The notes beneath the pieces are model-generated. The model was not told the DNA's origin. It did not search any database and saw nothing but the letters and a program-made list of their open reading frames with translations. From NCBI GenBank assembly GCA_013433145.1, contig CM024187.1, forward strand, positions 9,265,326 through 9,329,325: 64,000 nucleotides of DNA, read 5' to 3'. Source of the stretch: Ascaris suum. Lineage: Eukaryota; Nematoda; Chromadorea; Rhabditida; Ascarididae. Positions 23,300-35,804 of the stretch are shown here, piece by piece (position 1 is the stretch's first letter; every line of letters begins with the position of its first letter). The position numbers and the translations under genes are program-made.

Positions 23300-26200
23300 T
23301 GAGTCGTACCAGTGGCAACATGCACTTCCTTAGTTCGATCTAACCAACTTCTTACTGACATGAAAAAATCTTTTTGCAGCATTCATTTGTGACGATGTAA
23401 GCTTAGCGCGTGCTCCACACTTCAACGAGATACATCCCACTCAGCAATGCGCTACTCACTGAGGTGGCTAGGAAATCTAATCCTGCAAGAGTATCTTCAA
23501 CATGTGCGCTTGATAAATGTCAACCTCCATAAAAGCGCTTCTATTCGGAAGAAGACATCGTTCCCAATTTCCTAAGACGTCCAAAATGGTCGTCATTTCT
23601 GATGCAGGATTCGCATTAATAGAGCGTTTTCTCACTCATCTATGTAACATACTGATGAATCAATATACCACAGTTCCCAAATGCAACCATAGAATTAACT
23701 TTATACATAATCTAAATCAATAATGACGACGTGATACCAAGATTAGTTCAGCGCGCAGACATGTTGTGTGATTTCCTACGGGGATCGGAGAGGAGTTTTC
23801 GAGGGAAGAGTAATTTTCAAAGATGAGGGTGGAATTGGTGTGAAGGCGGCGAGAGTCGATAATGGTTGAGAGAACTCGTCAAAGGTAAGGGATTTTCCGA
23901 CTTCTCCCCCCTCCCCTACTACCTCCTTCTTCTTCTTCCAAAAACTGCTTGGAAGTGACTCCCAGATGACGCATGAAGGTATGCACTGAGGCAATGCTAG
24001 AATTGCAGTTTTGGAATCTGAACTTAGATATTTTTCCGGAGTTCCGGTTTTCTGTTTTTGAAGTAATAACTGAAAAGAAAGCCAGGGATGTAAAGGCGCG
24101 TAGTAAAAAAACTGTCGATGAGCATCTAAAAACGAAATTCTGAGCAAATAAAAGCATGAATCACGTATCACAAGCATATGACCCAGAGATGACGTAAAAA
24201 GAAATATATGTGCTGAAGAAAACGCGAGGCAGCCATATGGTGATGCCCAAAAAAGACCCCGACTTGAAAATAAACCTTGGCGCCGAAGCTTGCAAGAAAT
24301 TTAAAACAGGCTTATTTCTTAGTTTTTAGCGACCAGGGCTTGCTTCCTACTTTCAAAGTAAGCCACAATTTTGCTTGCCTCAAGTCTCTTGCACACTGTT
24401 TCTATACAAGGGTTTGCTCTTCATCACATTTTCGCCCTAAACCATGGGAAAACAGATTACGTTAGACGTAATATGTGATGTGATGCCTCATGTGTAGCAC
24501 ACACATGACTGCCTTACACTTCTTCCCTCGCTCACTATGCGTTTCAATCTTCTATTCTTCCAGTCATATGCACATGACACATGCGTTTTGTATTCATTTG
24601 CTAACATATCATGACTTCTGCCGTCTTGTCTTGAGCTCGCGTGCAAGGCAGTGGAAGGAATATAAGAAGGGTCTCCTCATAGCTGAATAGACGATTGCTT
24701 TGGCAAAAAAACCCCTATAAGCGAGATAAAATCAGTGTCTTGCTTGAGAACAATTCTTTGTACGAATCGTTTACATTTACAAATCCGACTGAACCAATTA
24801 AAGGCTCTCGCAAATACAAACTACCGTTAATTAATCTATTTGTTTATTTATTCATCATTACTCATACATTTAGTGCATGCGTTAAAAGAAGATAAGAACG
24901 TGCATACCGTTACGAAACAAAACTGCATATACAAGGCAAAATTAAAGCTATGAATTTGATATAACGTACGCTGGAACTACGACATCAACGAACTTCGAAA
25001 TTTCAAATTCCTCCCCGAATCGACTGTTTGAAAAAAAAATCTATGGTACGAAGTCAGGGAAAATGTCTCGAAGAAGTCATGGGATCGAGTGAATAGTGGA
25101 AGGAAAGGCAGCAAATAACGCTCGAGTCTATCAAATTTGAGCAGCGCACAAACGAAGCTAACAAAAAATGTGCTTTTGCAATCCTTATTACTCGGTGAGA
25201 TCAGCCATCCCTATTTAATGCTTACAAAAAACATTAACATAACACATTCAATAAGGCATTTATATTCAACCTATTCGAATTTTACAACGAATGTTTTCCA
25301 AAGATCTTTTTTTTGGATGCAATTGCTGTGTAATGCAGCTCGACAGCTTGCAAACGCACAGAAAATTTTTTCACCTTCACGCGTCTAAAATCCTTCTAGG
25401 TGCTGAAGGTGCAATTTGGCAGTTAGCTACAATCTATGGATAGACTATGCACCGAACAAAGTCTTTCTAGTTCTAGTGGTTTCCGAGTTGAAATTATTCT
25501 CAACTGGGAGACAAACACACGCATAGATGCGACTTTATCGTAATGCACCGTACAAATGTAAATTTGCAAGAGTGCACATAAAGCAGAAATGAACTCGTTT
25601 ACAGCAGCGATATTCCGCCGTCTTCCACACCGCCACCTGAAGGGTTACTAATGATAACAGATAGTTCATCCTAAAGAAATTCTGGATGCAGTGCTTTTGG
25701 ACATAAAGGTTTAAAAGACAATGACGATCGATTAAAGCGTCACAGCCGACAATTAGCCAATTAAAGCTCCCAGCGGTGTACTTTCACTGGTGTTGTCCGT
25801 TGTCGTGTCCGTGCGGTTCATTCATAGCTGATGTATTCCAATCTGTTCAACTCAGATAAATAGCCTGTGTTGTGCGGGTGGCGTTTTTGATTCCCCTACC
25901 AAGATTCGACTTTCATATCCATAAAATGCCGGAAACTAACCAAAATAAGAGAAGAGAATTTTTAGGGAACCAAAAAGTAAGCAGGGTCAAACGGCGTCAG
26001 CAATCCGTGAAGCTCAGCAGTAGAAAAGAAATTCGTTGGCTGATCTCCAGAAATTTGCCAGTCCCCGTAGAACACTAATGAGCTGGACAAAGGAACAAGA
26101 AAGAAACTATCTGACTCCCTTGCTGGGATATCTCCTCCGGGAATATGATTTAATCGCCAGCAAATAAATCAATTGCGAATGCGACAAAATCTATAAAAAT

Positions 26201-27680
26201 ACGCCTTCAAAAGGACATCTAAGTTAAGAATTCCATTAGCCAAGAACAGCGGAGTTTCAATGCTGCGGCAAAGAAGCAGAATTTTCAAAAATTTCATGCA
26301 TGCTGAATTATTAGCAGCCTATTTACATATCCCACCCCCTCCTCTCCCTCTTCCCCCCTACCAAAATATAATGGGAGCAGCATATTCGACTGGCTTCTTT
26401 TTCCTCTGTTAACGCTGGCATATGTGTGACGGTGGTATTTATTGTACGTAAAAAGTATGGTGAAGTCCGAGACTGTTGTATTTTTACAACAGTGTGTTGT
26501 TGTAAAAAGACTCTATATGAGAAATCCTTTGAAAATTATTAAATACAATGTAAGGATGCAGTGCATGTGCGAGGGAGGAGTGTCGCGGGAATGCAAATAT
26601 CACTCTTCAACCTCTATTTATACCATCAGTAAAATGGCCTCTCAGTATAAATTAGGTACTTTACTGCCTAAATTTCTTTTATTTCGGCATCTAAATTATC
26701 GTTCAGAACGATCGCATATGGGTTAGCTTTTGCTAGAGTATGGCCTCTTCGCAACTAGCAGCTCTGGACGAACTCTTCCAATATCTCATTTTACACCCTT
26801 TCTGAACGTAATCTGCATATTTAAAAGAATAAATGAAGGAATATTTATTCGTATAGTAAATAATCAGTTTCGCACTCACTGCAAAACAAATTAAATTATT
26901 CAGAAAGGCTGTTGCTATGCTCGCTGAGTGCTAAAAAGATTTGATGATCATGTGCAACCGCCGATGCTGGCCTATGAGGCAGTAAGCTTATCATACGAAA
27001 AGGAGAGTGAAGCCACGTGAGAAATTTTTCGAGCAGAATGGTTTGTTCACAGAGTATTTAGGTCTGCAATGAATTATCCGCATTCGCCAGGTCTATCCTT
27101 TCTTCTAGCCTCAGGCAAATTTGCATTCTTGAAACAGTATTTCGCTGACAATTTATCGTAGATTCCTCGTATCAGCTAGCTAACTTTCTTTTACATTTAT
27201 AAGCATGCTTTCGTAAATTATCCCTCCGATGAAACACCAAGCTACAATTACGAACTTAAGTCCTCCTAATGACATTTAAGTCCTCCTTTGCCGGCAAATG
27301 CACTTTCTGCAGTCCTGTCTACTATAGTAAAATTAGGTGGTTTCCCGGACATTCCATTGCTGAGGACCGAAGCCTCAACCACAAATCTGTTTTGCTTCAA
27401 CGTGGCTCGTTACTTAATAGAAATTCTCGTGAGAAATTTCGCGTTTAGGGTTTCAGTGGATTAAATTCACAGTTTTTTAAGGTCACAGTAATGGATTGTC
27501 TTAAAAAGTTCCAAGAAAGTTCAACTGCAATGATTTTCCGCAGTGGAGTTCACATCCAAAAATTTCATCAATACAGTTCCCCGGCGTTGCAATGCGTGGG
27601 GTGAGGCTGCTGTTTAAACGATAAAAATTTAAAGACTGTGAAAAGCAACATATGTGATCGTGGCTAGATTTTCTGAGCTT
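23300..27680. other. Gene-poor stretch
   Basis: AT-rich, with scattered open frames under about 135 codons on either strand and no phase-matched splice pairs. It contains a polypyrimidine block at about 23901-23942 and another at 26331-26358. Confidence 0.4.
26331..26358. repeat. C-rich tract (minus-strand G-quadruplex motif)
   Basis: Four C runs of at least three (CCC, CCCCC, CCC, CCCCCC) separated by short pyrimidine or A loops can be read directly. On the minus strand this fits the usual G-quadruplex pattern. Confidence 0.75.
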
Positions 27681-27685
27681 TCCTC

Positions 27686-28054
27686 CTAATGCATCTGCTG
27701 TTTGCTAGTTTCTGCAGCGGGGATTTCGCCTAATTGGACAAGCAAAATATGATACACCGCATATTTATATTTATGACGCAAACCGTTTTCTTCCAATAGA
27801 GTAATAATGAGGGTCAACGTTGCAAAACGTGTGATGACCGTTTGTGACCACTCGTCCGACGCAAACCTGCTCGAAATCCTTCCGATGAAATCATCAATGG
27901 TTGAGGGATGCTCGTTAAATGTGATAACTACACAATAGACAGAAGATTTATTATTCCTTAACCGTTTGCTTATTTGTTTCGAGCATTTCGAAAATGAAAA
28001 GGGGGTGCAGATTTTGCTCAGCTCATCAAAAACATTTTGGGAAAAAAAACTCAT
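27686..28054 (-). CDS. Coding exon or small gene, 122 codons; weak Bcl-2-like (BH1) resemblance
   Basis: Continuous frame with consistent coding character from MSFFSQNVFDELSKICTPF to a TAG stop. The central part reads NEHPSTIDDFIGRISSRF, ASDEWSQTVITRFATLTL, IITLLEENGLRHKYKYAVY and HILLVQLGEIP: two amphipathic or hydrophobic helices around a conserved-looking Trp. The spacing of acidic residue, Trp and following hydrophobics loosely recalls the BH1 region (NWGR then a buried helix) of Bcl-2 family proteins, in which this helix pair forms the core. There is no BH2 Trp motif and no C-terminal membrane anchor, so the resemblance may be accidental. It could be the last exon of the minus-strand blocks at 28.4-29.15 kb, but no AG acceptor precedes it, so I keep the ATG at 28052-28054 as start. 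Confidence 0.38.
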   Translation of the reverse strand: MSFFSQNVFDELSKICTPFSFSKCSKQISKRLRNNKSSVYCVVITFNEHPSTIDDFIGRISSRFASDEWSQTVITRFATLTLIITLLEENGLRHKYKYAVYHILLVQLGEIPAAETSKQQMH

Positions 28055-28290
28055 TTATATTTTCATGCGAGCATTACCGTCATAATAAAATGGCGCCGCA
28101 TTCGAAAAAATTGCTGGAAACCCTCATATAATCCTTCTGAATTTAATTAACACTATTCTCAAGAGTTTTCCCGTTTTTTGGTTGAATGGATAACTGACGG
28201 ATAGACATATTGAAGGACATTTTAATTTGAATGAACAAACTGAGCAGAAATTTTGTAGTGAATTATCCAAGTGGTACTTCCTACTTCAAG

Positions 28291-28445
28291 CGATGAGCGT
28301 TCGACCTGTGGCATCTTCGACCGAATAGCTCCAGATGAACACCGAAAAGTAGGAGATGAAATCTTTGTTGAGACTTCGGCACATTATGCCACCATCAACA
28401 CAACTTTACCAGACAAAAATTATTCCCCTGTTTGCTCATGGTTGA
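28291..28445 (+). CDS. Possible plus-strand exon, unknown
   Basis: Between an acceptor (CCTACTTCAAG) and a donor-like GTAAAA the plus strand reads DERSTCGIFDRIAPDEHRK, VGDEIFVETSAHYATINTTL and PDKNYSPVCSWL. Codon pattern is good; an NTT glycosylation site and two Cys would suit an extracellular protein. It lies between minus-strand coding blocks, so it would be a nested or antisense gene. No partner exon was found. Confidence 0.22.
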
Positions 28446-29148
28446 GTAAAAAGATGATCAGATTTAGAGCTGAAAAGTAATAGCATGCGCTCCCAAAAAG
28501 ACCTCATATTTTCTGAAATGCTAGCTTTTCTGGCCGGTAGTCGTCCTGTAGGAGAATATATCGCTTCTTCTAGATGATTCCCTGCTGCGATTTGCATGGA
28601 CTCGGCTTTGCTGAAAACGAGAAATCCTCGATTAACGTTTCCACTGGAAATCTGCTTTCGGGGAGGGGTAAAGAGGAGGCCAGGAAGGGAGCGCCAATGC
28701 CTCCAGGAGGTTCCCCACCCTATCTGAGGAAATAAAGAAGGGGCAAATGGTTCACCACATAGGATAAGGCCTGACTCTCTGCAGGTTCCCGCGGTGAAAT
28801 TTCCAGTCGAGCTTATCATGAGCTTGTTATATGATGAATACGTTTTATAACGCATTAAGCAAACTATCCTAATGCTGTCAAGTATTCAAATATTTCTCTT
28901 CAATAACACAGCTCCAAATGGCACGGGCACTGGAAAAAAGTGAACTGAGAAGTGATTATGGAGAAAACGGTATTGCTGATGATAATAGGAGCAGTCACAT
29001 CGCTAAGTGCAGACAGCAGCTGAAACAATAACACCAATTGCTTTAAAAATCTACAGCGCACATTCACTTGAGCGCCTTCTTCGACACAGCCTCGGGGGAC
29101 CATTTTTGTTATATGCTTCCGCGCCTCTTTTACGCTAAAATCTTTCAC
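28436..29148 (-). CDS. Candidate multi-exon gene fragment, unknown protein
   Basis: The block at 29148-29068 reads KDFSVKEARKHITKMVPRG then CVEEGAQ. A 48-nt intron (29020-29067, donor GTGAAT, acceptor TTGTTTCAG) joins it in frame to LLSALSDVTAPIIISNTVF. A second block at 28855-28436 contains a TTTTCAG acceptor followed by SKAESMQIAAGNHLEEAIYS, PTGRLPARKASISENMR and SFWERMLLLF. The two blocks were not joined. A further open block upstream (29192-29380) is readable on both strands. No signal peptide or known domain is recognised. The GC-rich part near 28640-28740 is unlike its surroundings. Confidence 0.3.
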
Positions 29149-29399
29149 GGTGGGTGGTCCTCAGCGGTGAAATAGCTGATATCCTCGCGAATCAATCGCC
29201 TTCTCCAGAATGTAAGCAGCCAGCAAGCCATGCACGCTTTGGAACTTCCAAAATGCAGTGGTCGCCATTCAAGAGCTGAATGAAGGATTTTCTTCGCCCT
29301 ACTGGAATTATATGCGTACCTAAATCCATCTTTGAGTTAGATGACATTTTCCGAGGATTGTCAAGAGGTGACATTGGCAAACAAAAAGGGTTTCAAGTA

Positions 29400-32300
29400 A
29401 ATTGTCATTGTCACTGTTTTATGGGATACACAGTCAAGGGCGGCTTAAAACTGATCAAATGAATCATCTTAGCGGTCTGGGTTCAACAATTCTGTACCAA
29501 CCAGTCACTCAACTGCCTATTTTATTAAAAAAACAAAGATGCAGTGGGTGAGAGGGAGTCAGGAAAAGCAAACATGCATGGCTGACTGGACAGCATGTTC
29601 TTTGCGAATGATCGACAAAAATAGTGGTGACTCTTTTCTATTCAAAGCAAACACAAATGGGAAGGGTGAAGGTGCAAGAGCAGCTTGTCACCGAAAATGC
29701 CGAAGGATATGAACTATGAAACAGTGACTTACTGTGTCCATTTGATACGCGCACAGCACTCCATCTTCAAGTATATCTTTCTTGAGATCAAGTAGAAATT
29801 TTTATCCTATTCAAGATGCAGCAAAATCAGGAAAGGTGCTCGATAAAAGGAAGGATGCACGAAAAAATGGACCCAAGGAGTTCAGGTGCAAACGAGTCAT
29901 AACTACGCGTTCAAAGTGTAGCAAGTTGTTTAGAACAAGTTATTCTCAAGTAGGATTCCAGTCTGCTTGCTGAATGAGTCGCCAACCGAAAGGGAAGATA
30001 AATCTGGCGATAAAAAATTGAAGTAGATACACGCGTACAGTATACGCATAATAATCAGGCGCGACTTGATATGATCACCGTAACAGAAGTGGCATCAGGT
30101 ATTATGCACGAAGGAATACGTTGCACAAACGAGTGTTTAGAAAAACCAGTTTTCACCGAATTGGAGTGATTGCATTGTTTCTGCACTTGTGAAAACATCA
30201 AATACTCGCAGGATCTTATGTTCGCCTGCACTTCTGCTTCTTTGAAAATCATTTGTTCAACGTTGCAACATAAAAGCGTTGTTTACAGTTATTCCATTGC
30301 TGTGTGCCCATCAATCAAAAAGCAACAGCAGTTCAACACAGCTCATGAATGTCCGCTAATCTTTAAAGCACAACACAGATTAGAGCAGAAAGTTGCTCCT
30401 GCGTTAATTCGTTAAATTTCAGAGGCGGTTTTGTGTAAGGTAATAATTAAGTAATATCAAGGTCAATTTAGCACAGTTATTTATGCGTATTTATGACAGA
30501 ACAATATTATAAGTCCAAAGCAAAAAAAGACATTTGCTCAGAGAGCTTAGATGGACTGCAGGCATTAAATTAATAAATCATTTGCCTTCAAGTTGTCGTG
30601 CCAACAGTGGCCGATAAATCAGACTCTTTATTTACATCAAAATTTGTGTTTCGAGATTATTTAGGAACTGTAGCACTTCTCCTTTAACTTGTGTGGGACA
30701 GCTTTCTTACATTTCGCCTTGACTACAAGCCAAATAAGAAGAGAAGTACTCAGCAACTGTGATGAAGCGCTGCCGTTACATATAGCAGCAGTAGGAAAAT
30801 AGCACAACTCAAGGTCACTTAGGGAAACACTACTGGTGAGCTATTTTGCCCTGGGTCGAAAGGATTTCATACTCTTGGTGGTCAACATTTGTGGCTGTCC
30901 GTCTGACATCCAAAGGTTTGCAGCATACCTGCAGAGCACCAATATTGCCTGCTCTTTGTTTATGAGAAAAATGGACAGCGAACGATGCTGTAAACCTCTG
31001 AAAAGCTATGAGATAATTCTAACAAAACGCGTGGTGTGCAACTAAACACGACTAGTCACACCCAGTTGACAAATAGCTAGATAACCGTGCAAAGAGTAGT
31101 TGCGTTGATTGAGGCGAAAGCTGCAGCTCTTCGGCTGCAAAAATGGGCGCAATATTTCTTAAAAATATGGAACACGACTTATCCGATTCGAACGTCTTAT
31201 TAAATCGATGCAACCTGAAGCGATAGTATTTACCGCGTCTTCATCACCCTGAATTCATAAAAGTGCTTTCCACTCTTTAAATATGTAGCTTGATATCAAA
31301 ATGAACCGCCCTCCATATGACAGCCAGTTCGCAACATTCCCCGTTATCTTCAATGACGGCTCCTTTCACGATGAGTTGACACACGGTCTATGGGGTTGAA
31401 GCTTGACGCATTTCTATAAAAGTTGCACATGAAAACTGTCGAATCTTAAAGCTATGGGTTCTAGAGCAGATGGAGCAACGCTCTGTAGCTCAGAGACAAA
31501 CTTTCATGGGGTAAGTTTTCTGTTGATTACCTGCAACTGCTATCACTCTATGACGGCTGGGTGCAAATGTTGTAAACGATAAACGCTGGTATGAGTGCGG
31601 TTGCCGAGAGCACGGGTCCTAATAAGCGCTTTAAGAAAATTTGCGCTTCATCAACAACTATCGATTGGTACTAAAGCAGTTAGACACAAAGACAAAGGAT
31701 AACCTGAATTAGGTGATGGGGTTTCTGAAAGGTGGAGGAAGGACATGAGAAATTCTTTGGAATTTTTGGAGGTTGCACCAAAGTGGGATTATATGCACAG
31801 GAGTAGGATTTTCGCTAGGAAATTTCAATTTCATGCACTTGTCTTTCGAAAAAAGGACCAGTTGGTGATAAAAACAAGTGACCCTAAGACTTAGAAATTT
31901 TGTATTCAATTAAGCTACAGGTGGACGAAGATTTGTATCCAACAAACTCATCAATCTACCAAATTCGTGACATATTACGGAAGGTTTCACTGCAATAACT
32001 TTTCTGTAGGAAATAATGAGATTGTCTGTTTGAAGAAGCAGCGCTTTTTCCTATAAAACAGCATTGGCCGACAGCCAACGCTTCCGTGTAATAACACACA
32101 TGCCGAGCAAGCATGCGATCGAAATTCTTGTAACAGGATTCATTTCTTTGGGATCTTGGTGTGAATTCCTGCCAGAGTGTTGCAACCAGCCATCGATGTA
32201 AAATGAGATGCGTGCTTGCTTCGATATTCTACAAACTCTCGAATTGACATGCTCGGCATGTGATGTTTACTCAACATCTCATATTTCGATTTAATAAAAT

Positions 32301-33090
32301 AACGAATGGAGTTCGGCTGTCACAAAATGTATCAGTTTATGCAACGAAAATCTCTCAACACTAGCTATTTGGCTTTAAGACATTTTTGCATCATACAGTA
32401 GCAATCATTGCTACTCATATGTTCGCGTTGCTGATAAATTTCACTCACTAGGTTGCAATATTTTTCTTTCATCGACAAAAATAAGTTCGTTTAAAGATCA
32501 ACGACAGTCTTTTATAATCCGTTTAATAAGGTGATCGGAACGTTTCACTATACAACTAGCGAAAATTCTAATGTGAACAACTAGAGACGTTTAGTACATA
32601 AATGAACGAAAAAAATTCCAATAATTGTCGGCGTTTTTTGTTCAAATTCGCTCTAAGCAATACTTGAAGGAAGAAACCTGATGAAATTTGCTGCACCGCA
32701 TTCTTTAAGTGATCTGCACTATTGATATCACTAGCAACAGCAAAGTCAACTCTATTTGGAAGGCCTGAGAACGTGGTCAGAGCCCAGATTTTCTGGTGTG
32801 GCCTTGGATAACAGGCTCAGAGAACCTCATCAAACTAGCCAATCAGTGAATAATTTAAAACGACGCTTGATCGTTTTAATGCCTAACTGAGTTTTTTATA
32901 GCGGCCTACTAATGGCGACAGCTAGCCAACAGAAGTGCACATGTTCACGAATTGTTTTGAGATAATGGGCTAAGTTCTGTTCAGGTTGAACGAGCTCAAT
33001 AAGAACGGGTAGAAAAAATAATGACAATGTGAATCAATAAAAATGTGTACTCAGATTAGAAGCGTATACCACGACGCCTTTAGTTGGAAG
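29400..33090. other. Gene-poor stretch
   Basis: Mostly AT-rich. The only block with some coding character is plus-strand 30830-31045 (GRKDFILLVVNICGCPSDIQ, RFAAYLQSTNIACSLFMRK), about 77 open codons rich in Cys but without confirmed splice sites. Confidence 0.35.
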
Positions 33091-33093
33091 GCT

Positions 33094-33734
33094 CTATCGA
33101 ATTGCCGTGCAATGGCGCAACTGCTGCGAGAACTTCGAGTTTCCCGCTTTTGTAATCCCTAATAGGTAGAGAAGGGTATTGAGGGCGCTTAATTAGTTCG
33201 ACCCAAGTTTCCTCAAAAATTGTAATAGGACGGTGTGATGGAAATGTAAAGTACGCTTTTTATGTCGGCGTACAGTGCGTTTACTAGACAAACTTTCAGC
33301 AGATGGATAAAACCCAATTCGCGCCATACAGAAGAATCTTATCTTGGGCCATCACAAAAATCCAAAAAATAAAAAATAGAACAAAAATTTCGCGCGTTGG
33401 ATTAAAGAACTCAATTGAAACCTTACAGTCCGACTCATGCTCAGAAAAGACGATTCATTTTGATATAAATTGAACTTACACAATTGTGTGCCGATGCCGT
33501 CGCCAACTGGTGCCCCAATAAGGGATGCTGAAGCTATCACAGCCGAAGGTATGGCAATTTTTCGCGATTCATTTCTTCTGCCTATAGCGCCCGTGCTAAA
33601 GATCCTGCTCACCGCTCGATGCTCCACACTCATTTTTCCTGCAGCATAAATAATTAAATCGCCTGCGTAGCACGATTTTTCGGTACTTGTGCAATTTTTT
33701 GTTCGTGCTGAAAGCAGCTCATTATTGTTGCCCT
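33094..33734 (-). CDS. Two C-terminal exons of an unknown protein
   Basis: The main exon (33734 down to 33480, 85 codons) follows acceptor TTTGTTCCCAG and ends at a perfect donor GTAAGT (33474-33479). It reads EGNNNELLSARTKNCTSTEK, SCYAGDLIIYAAGKMSVEH, RAVSRIFSTGAIGRRNESRK and IAIPSAVIASASLIGAPVGD, then GIGTQL. A terminal exon (33158-33094, acceptor CCTATTAG) joins in phase and adds WITKAGNSKFSQQLRHCTAI and a stop. The other frame of that terminal exon is open too. The small-residue segment (IPSAVIASASLIGAPVG) is mildly hydrophobic but broken by prolines. A second donor (CTCAG then GTATTTG, 33742-33748) just upstream overlaps the acceptor and points to alternative exon use or to a different upstream exon. 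The family is not recognised. Confidence 0.4.
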
Positions 33735-34418
33735 CTGGGAACAAATACCTGAGGTGGAACTGATCAAAGAGAGAACAAATAAGCCGGTTCATACTTTTCA
33801 CAGTAATCAGTTTGTTCATATATGTTAGAATTCAAAAGACACTGAAGAATTTTGTAAAACAATTTTGTACTTGCTCAGTATTGCGTCTCGTGTCTCATTG
33901 CGAAGCCGCAAAAACATGAATTGGGGCATTTATAAACGGGAAACGTGATAACGAGCCTACAAGCGAAGGGTCCCTTGAGATGCCTGATTTACGGCGATCT
34001 CAATTGAGAGTCCCTTAGCGGACAATTTTTAAGCGACAGAAAGGTTATTGAAAATTCGATCTCCATTCATGCATTCAGAAGACGAATGCACTGAGGTGCC
34101 CAAAAACAGTTTCAGAATAAAGACAGAGGACTAGCATACCGATCAAAATGAACACAGCTTGATAAAAATGTGAGATTGACTTCGATCTTTAAACTACCAG
34201 TAAAACGATATCAGCAAAGAAATTCATCACATCTTCACCCCGCAGTTGAAAAATAGAGATTTCGAATTAGACGAGTGATGGGGGTACTGGTGAAGCTTTC
34301 AGATCAGTCGATATAAACGCCATATTTGAAAGCATTCTCCTTAGCAGTAAGCAGTAGAAAAATTTAGATAATGCAAGATTAAAAGACAAGATTGCAATTC
34401 TCAAGCCGTCATCAGAAA

Positions 34419-34532
34419 TCATTTATGTGCATCCACCTTCCGAGTGCATCCGGTCAAGCTTCTGTGATCTGCGCATTTTCGCACAATGTCGATCTTCTTC
34501 AAGGTTCTCTCATTGAAAACGTTGAATTCCAT
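34419..34532 (-). CDS. Short ORF or exon, 37 codons, basic Cys-containing
   Basis: Reads MEFNVFNERTLKKIDIVRK then CADHRSLTGCTRKVDAHK and a stop. Codon pattern is good for its length. It could be a first exon ending at GTGGAT or an internal one. It has no signal peptide and no recognised family. Confidence 0.22.
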   Translation of the reverse strand: MEFNVFNERTLKKIDIVRKCADHRSLTGCTRKVDAHK

Positions 34533-34623
34533 TCATTTCGTTGCCACTAAAAAGGCTCTAGGCTAACTAACAAAATCCAATATGAACTTGTCGTGTGAAA
34601 TATCGACGCATTCCCAACGCTTT

Positions 34624-34683
34624 AAAAGGAATAACGATTCCGTAATAAAGCACCTCGAAAGTGCTTTATTAAGGGTTCCTTTT
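34624..34683. repeat. Imperfect inverted repeat / hairpin
   Basis: A perfect 11-bp stem (TAATAAAGCAC, 34643-34653, with GTGCTTTATTA, 34661-34671) closes a 7-nt loop. An outer 8-bp stem (AAAAGGAA, 34624-34631, with TTCCTTTT, 34676-34683) extends it past an internal loop. The total of about 60 nt is the size of a small precursor hairpin, but AT content is high and the internal loop is asymmetric. Confidence 0.55.
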
Positions 34684-34689
34684 TGTTTA

Positions 34690-35804
<1,115 letters not shown>

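Noticed and set aside
28620..28800. GC-rich block similar in feel to 10610-10720
   Set aside because: No actual sequence repeat between the two blocks could be shown.
31482..31560. tRNA-like D-arm text GCTCTGTAGCTCAGAG
   Set aside because: No matching T-arm box or acceptor stem at the right distance.
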